Assembly (NCBI GenBank): GCA_028717165.1
Contig: JAQUOK010000255.1
Span: 1 to 5,522 of the forward strand
Reading direction: 5' to 3'
Length of the DNA stretch: 5,522 nucleotides
Source: Victivallaceae bacterium
Lineage (GTDB): Bacteria; Verrucomicrobiota; Lentisphaeria; Victivallales; Victivallaceae
The notes beneath the pieces were generated by a model that had not been told where the DNA came from, ran no database searches, and was given only the letters and a program-made list of their open reading frames with translations. A program made the position numbers and the translations under genes. This document shows positions 3,930 through 5,522 of this stretch, piece after piece; position 1 is the first letter of the stretch; every line of letters begins with the position of its first letter.

Positions 3930-5522
3930 ATGTCATATAAGGATTTTTTCAAACAGCCGAAAGTTCAATGGCTGCTGCTGGTACTTTTCGCATTGATAAT
4001 TTTGTCGATAAACGTATGGTCGGACGGAATTTATTCCGCGCAGGAGGGGCGTGCCGCGATTGTCGCCCGGCAGATGATAAAAAGCGGAAACTGGCTCTAT
4101 CTCAATATCAAAGACGCCCACAATACCGAAAAACCGGTCATGTGCTACTGGTTTTACTCGCTTTGCGGTTTGCTCTTCGGGGTCAATGAATTCAGCGTCA
4201 GGCTGCCTTCCGTACTGGCTGCTTTCGCGACGGTCCTGATGGCCTGTTCGCTGGGCATCAGGATTTACGGGCGGCAGAGCGGATTTCTGGCGGGTTATGT
4301 GCTTGCTTCGATGGCGGGTTTCGTCAATCTCGGCCGGCTTGCCCGTATCGACATGGTGCTTTGCGCTTTTTATACCGCCTCCATGTATCTGCTCTATACG
4401 GGGTATTTTGAAAAAATGAAAGCGAACCGGCGTTTATACCTGTTTTATCTGGTTCTGGCTTTGAGCGTAATGGTTAAAGGGCCGGTTTCGGTGGCCCTTG
4501 TCGGCCTGACGGTCATCGTTCTGGCGGTAAAGGAGCGCAACTGGAAGATATTGTGGGAATTGAAACCGGTCAGCGGTCTGCTTATCGGCCTCGCGATAAA
4601 CGCTCCCTGGTACACTTATGAAATTATCCGGACCCGGGGCGAATTCGCCAATGATTTTTTCCTTAACCAGAACATCAGCCGCTTTACCGGCATCGATATG
4701 AGTTATTCCGGCGGAAAACGGCGGAGTTTTTTCCATTATTTCCCGAAACTTTTTGCTTTGACCCTTCCGTGGTCGTTATTTGTGCCGTTCGGTTTTATGA
4801 GTTTTTACCGGAAATTATTGAAACTGAAGCCGGCGACCTATTATCTCCTGATCTGGTTTGCGGTAGTGTTTCTGTTCTTTTCCGCCGCGGCGATCAAGCG
4901 CGGCGATTATCTGCTGCCCCTGTTCGCGCCTGCCGCAATCCTGACCGGACGCTATATACAGTGGATTATTGAACGGAAATTCAGGCTGACCCGCAAATGG
5001 CGTATCGGCTGGACGGTATTTGTCATAATTGCCGCACTTGCCCTGGTCGTTATTCGTCTGGGGGCGCTCGCTTATGTCGGCCGCCTTGCCGCAGGTGATG
5101 AAATCCAATGGATATCCTGCCGTGACGGAATGGGTATGGTGCAGGTCAGCGATTTTATAAACGGCAGGTATGTGCTGTGCTGTATCGCTGCCGCTGCCGT
5201 GATGGTTTATTTGTATTTTTTATGCGGCCTGCTGGAAAAAGGGCGGGCGGATAAAGTGTTTAATGGCGTACTGCCGGTTATTTTGATTTTTTTCTGTGTG
5301 TTTTACGTCTGGATAGATCCGGCGCAGAATAAATACAAAACGGTTAAATACTTCTGTGAGCGTGCCCGGCAGCACGTGAGGCCGGATGAAAAAGTCTGTT
5401 ATTATGTTGAATGGATTACCGAAACAGTGTTTTTTATGGATCGCGAATATGACCGGCATTCAAGAATTGAGGAAATATACGATAAGCAAAACGGTAAAAT
5501 GCGGTGCAAATACATAATTACC
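3930..5522 (+). CDS. ArnT/PMT-type (GT83) membrane glycosyltransferase, 3' end beyond the window
   Basis: The frame is open from ATG 3930 to the window edge (531 codons, no stop), so the gene is truncated by the window, not broken. AAGGGA (3920-3925) lies 4 nt before the ATG, and the gap to the CYTH gene is 22 nt. The protein is strongly hydrophobic, with about 12 membrane helices starting at residues 12-30. GT83 hallmarks are visible: QEGRAAIVARQMIKSGNW (38-55) in the first periplasmic loop, EKPVMCYW (67-74), RID (139-141), VKGP (182-185), NAPWY (224-228), FFLNQNISRF (243-252), and IKRGDYLLPLFAPA (322-335). Such enzymes transfer a sugar from a polyprenyl-phosphate donor to lipid A, protein or other envelope acceptors on the periplasmic side. 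The substrate cannot be told. The DE pair common before the EGR-type motif reads QE here. After about residue 461 a soluble C-terminal part begins. Confidence 0.9.
   Translation, partial: MSYKDFFKQPKVQWLLLVLFALIILSINVWSDGIYSAQEGRAAIVARQMIKSGNWLYLNIKDAHNTEKPVMCYWFYSLCGLLFGVNEFSVRLPSVLAAFATVLMACSLGIRIYGRQSGFLAGYVLASMAGFVNLGRLARIDMVLCAFYTASMYLLYTGYFEKMKANRRLYLFYLVLALSVMVKGPVSVALVGLTVIVLAVKERNWKILWELKPVSGLLIGLAINAPWYTYEIIRTRGEFANDFFLNQNISRFTGIDMSYSGGKRRSFFHYFPKLFALTLPWSLFVPFGFMSFYRKLLKLKPATYYLLIWFAVVFLFFSAAAIKRGDYLLPLFAPAAILTGRYIQWIIERKFRLTRKWRIGWTVFVIIAALALVVIRLGALAYVGRLAAGDEIQWISCRDGMGMVQVSDFINGRYVLCCIAAAAVMVYLYFLCGLLEKGRADKVFNGVLPVILIFFCVFYVWIDPAQNKYKTVKYFCERARQHVRPDEKVCYYVEWITETVFFMDREYDRHSRIEEIYDKQNGKMRCKYIIT

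Noticed and set aside
4434..5459. Several leftward open frames opposite the glycosyltransferase
   Set aside because: They lie inside a continuous forward frame with GT83 motifs and about 12 membrane helices, and none has recognisable protein features.

Overview
The window is bacterial chromosome with a conserved housekeeping core. In order it holds the ribosomal protein gene rpmA (bL27), the GTPase gene obg, a convergent gene of unknown function encoding a membrane-anchored TPR-like protein, and a rightward run of hisB (histidine biosynthesis), a CYTH-domain protein and a GT83 (ArnT/PMT-type) membrane glycosyltransferase cut off by the window end. Moderate GC in genes, AT-rich spacers, short tandem heptamers in the spacers and the hisB-CYTH-GT83 mix would suit a Gram-negative such as a member of the Planctomycetes-Verrucomicrobia-Lentisphaerae assemblage. 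That assignment is an impression from protein flavour, not a demonstrated placement.

Positions 1-451 are AT-rich and non-coding. They contain a long imperfect hairpin (181-233), a copy of a short repeat seen again at the start of obg (274-300), a good sigma70-like promoter (319-346) and a perfect-core hairpin just before the rpmA ribosome binding site (405-433). The usual upstream partner of rpmA, rplU, is absent from these 451 bases. rpmA is followed by a weak hairpin on its stop codon and then a strong intrinsic terminator (747-778), so obg probably has its own promoter. The obg start is preceded by nearly four tandem AACTGAT heptamers and has no visible Shine-Dalgarno.

The most unusual part is 1854-2092, between the convergent obg and TPR-like genes. 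It is a 239-bp element with long inverted ends and a series of compact internal palindromes. The 13-mer TAATTACGAATTA lies at both outer edges in inverted orientation, and its first three bases are the TAA stop codon of each flanking gene. A third copy lies at 799-811. This looks like a REP/BIME- or MITE-like structured repeat rather than ordinary spacer.

From 2822 onward the three rightward genes are 14 and 22 nt apart and probably form one transcription unit: a histidine-pathway dehydratase, a likely triphosphate-binding CYTH enzyme, and a glycosyltransferase that would move a sugar from a polyprenyl-phosphate carrier onto an envelope acceptor. They share no obvious pathway, so the grouping may be incidental. 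No RNA genes, CRISPR arrays or complete insertion sequences were seen.
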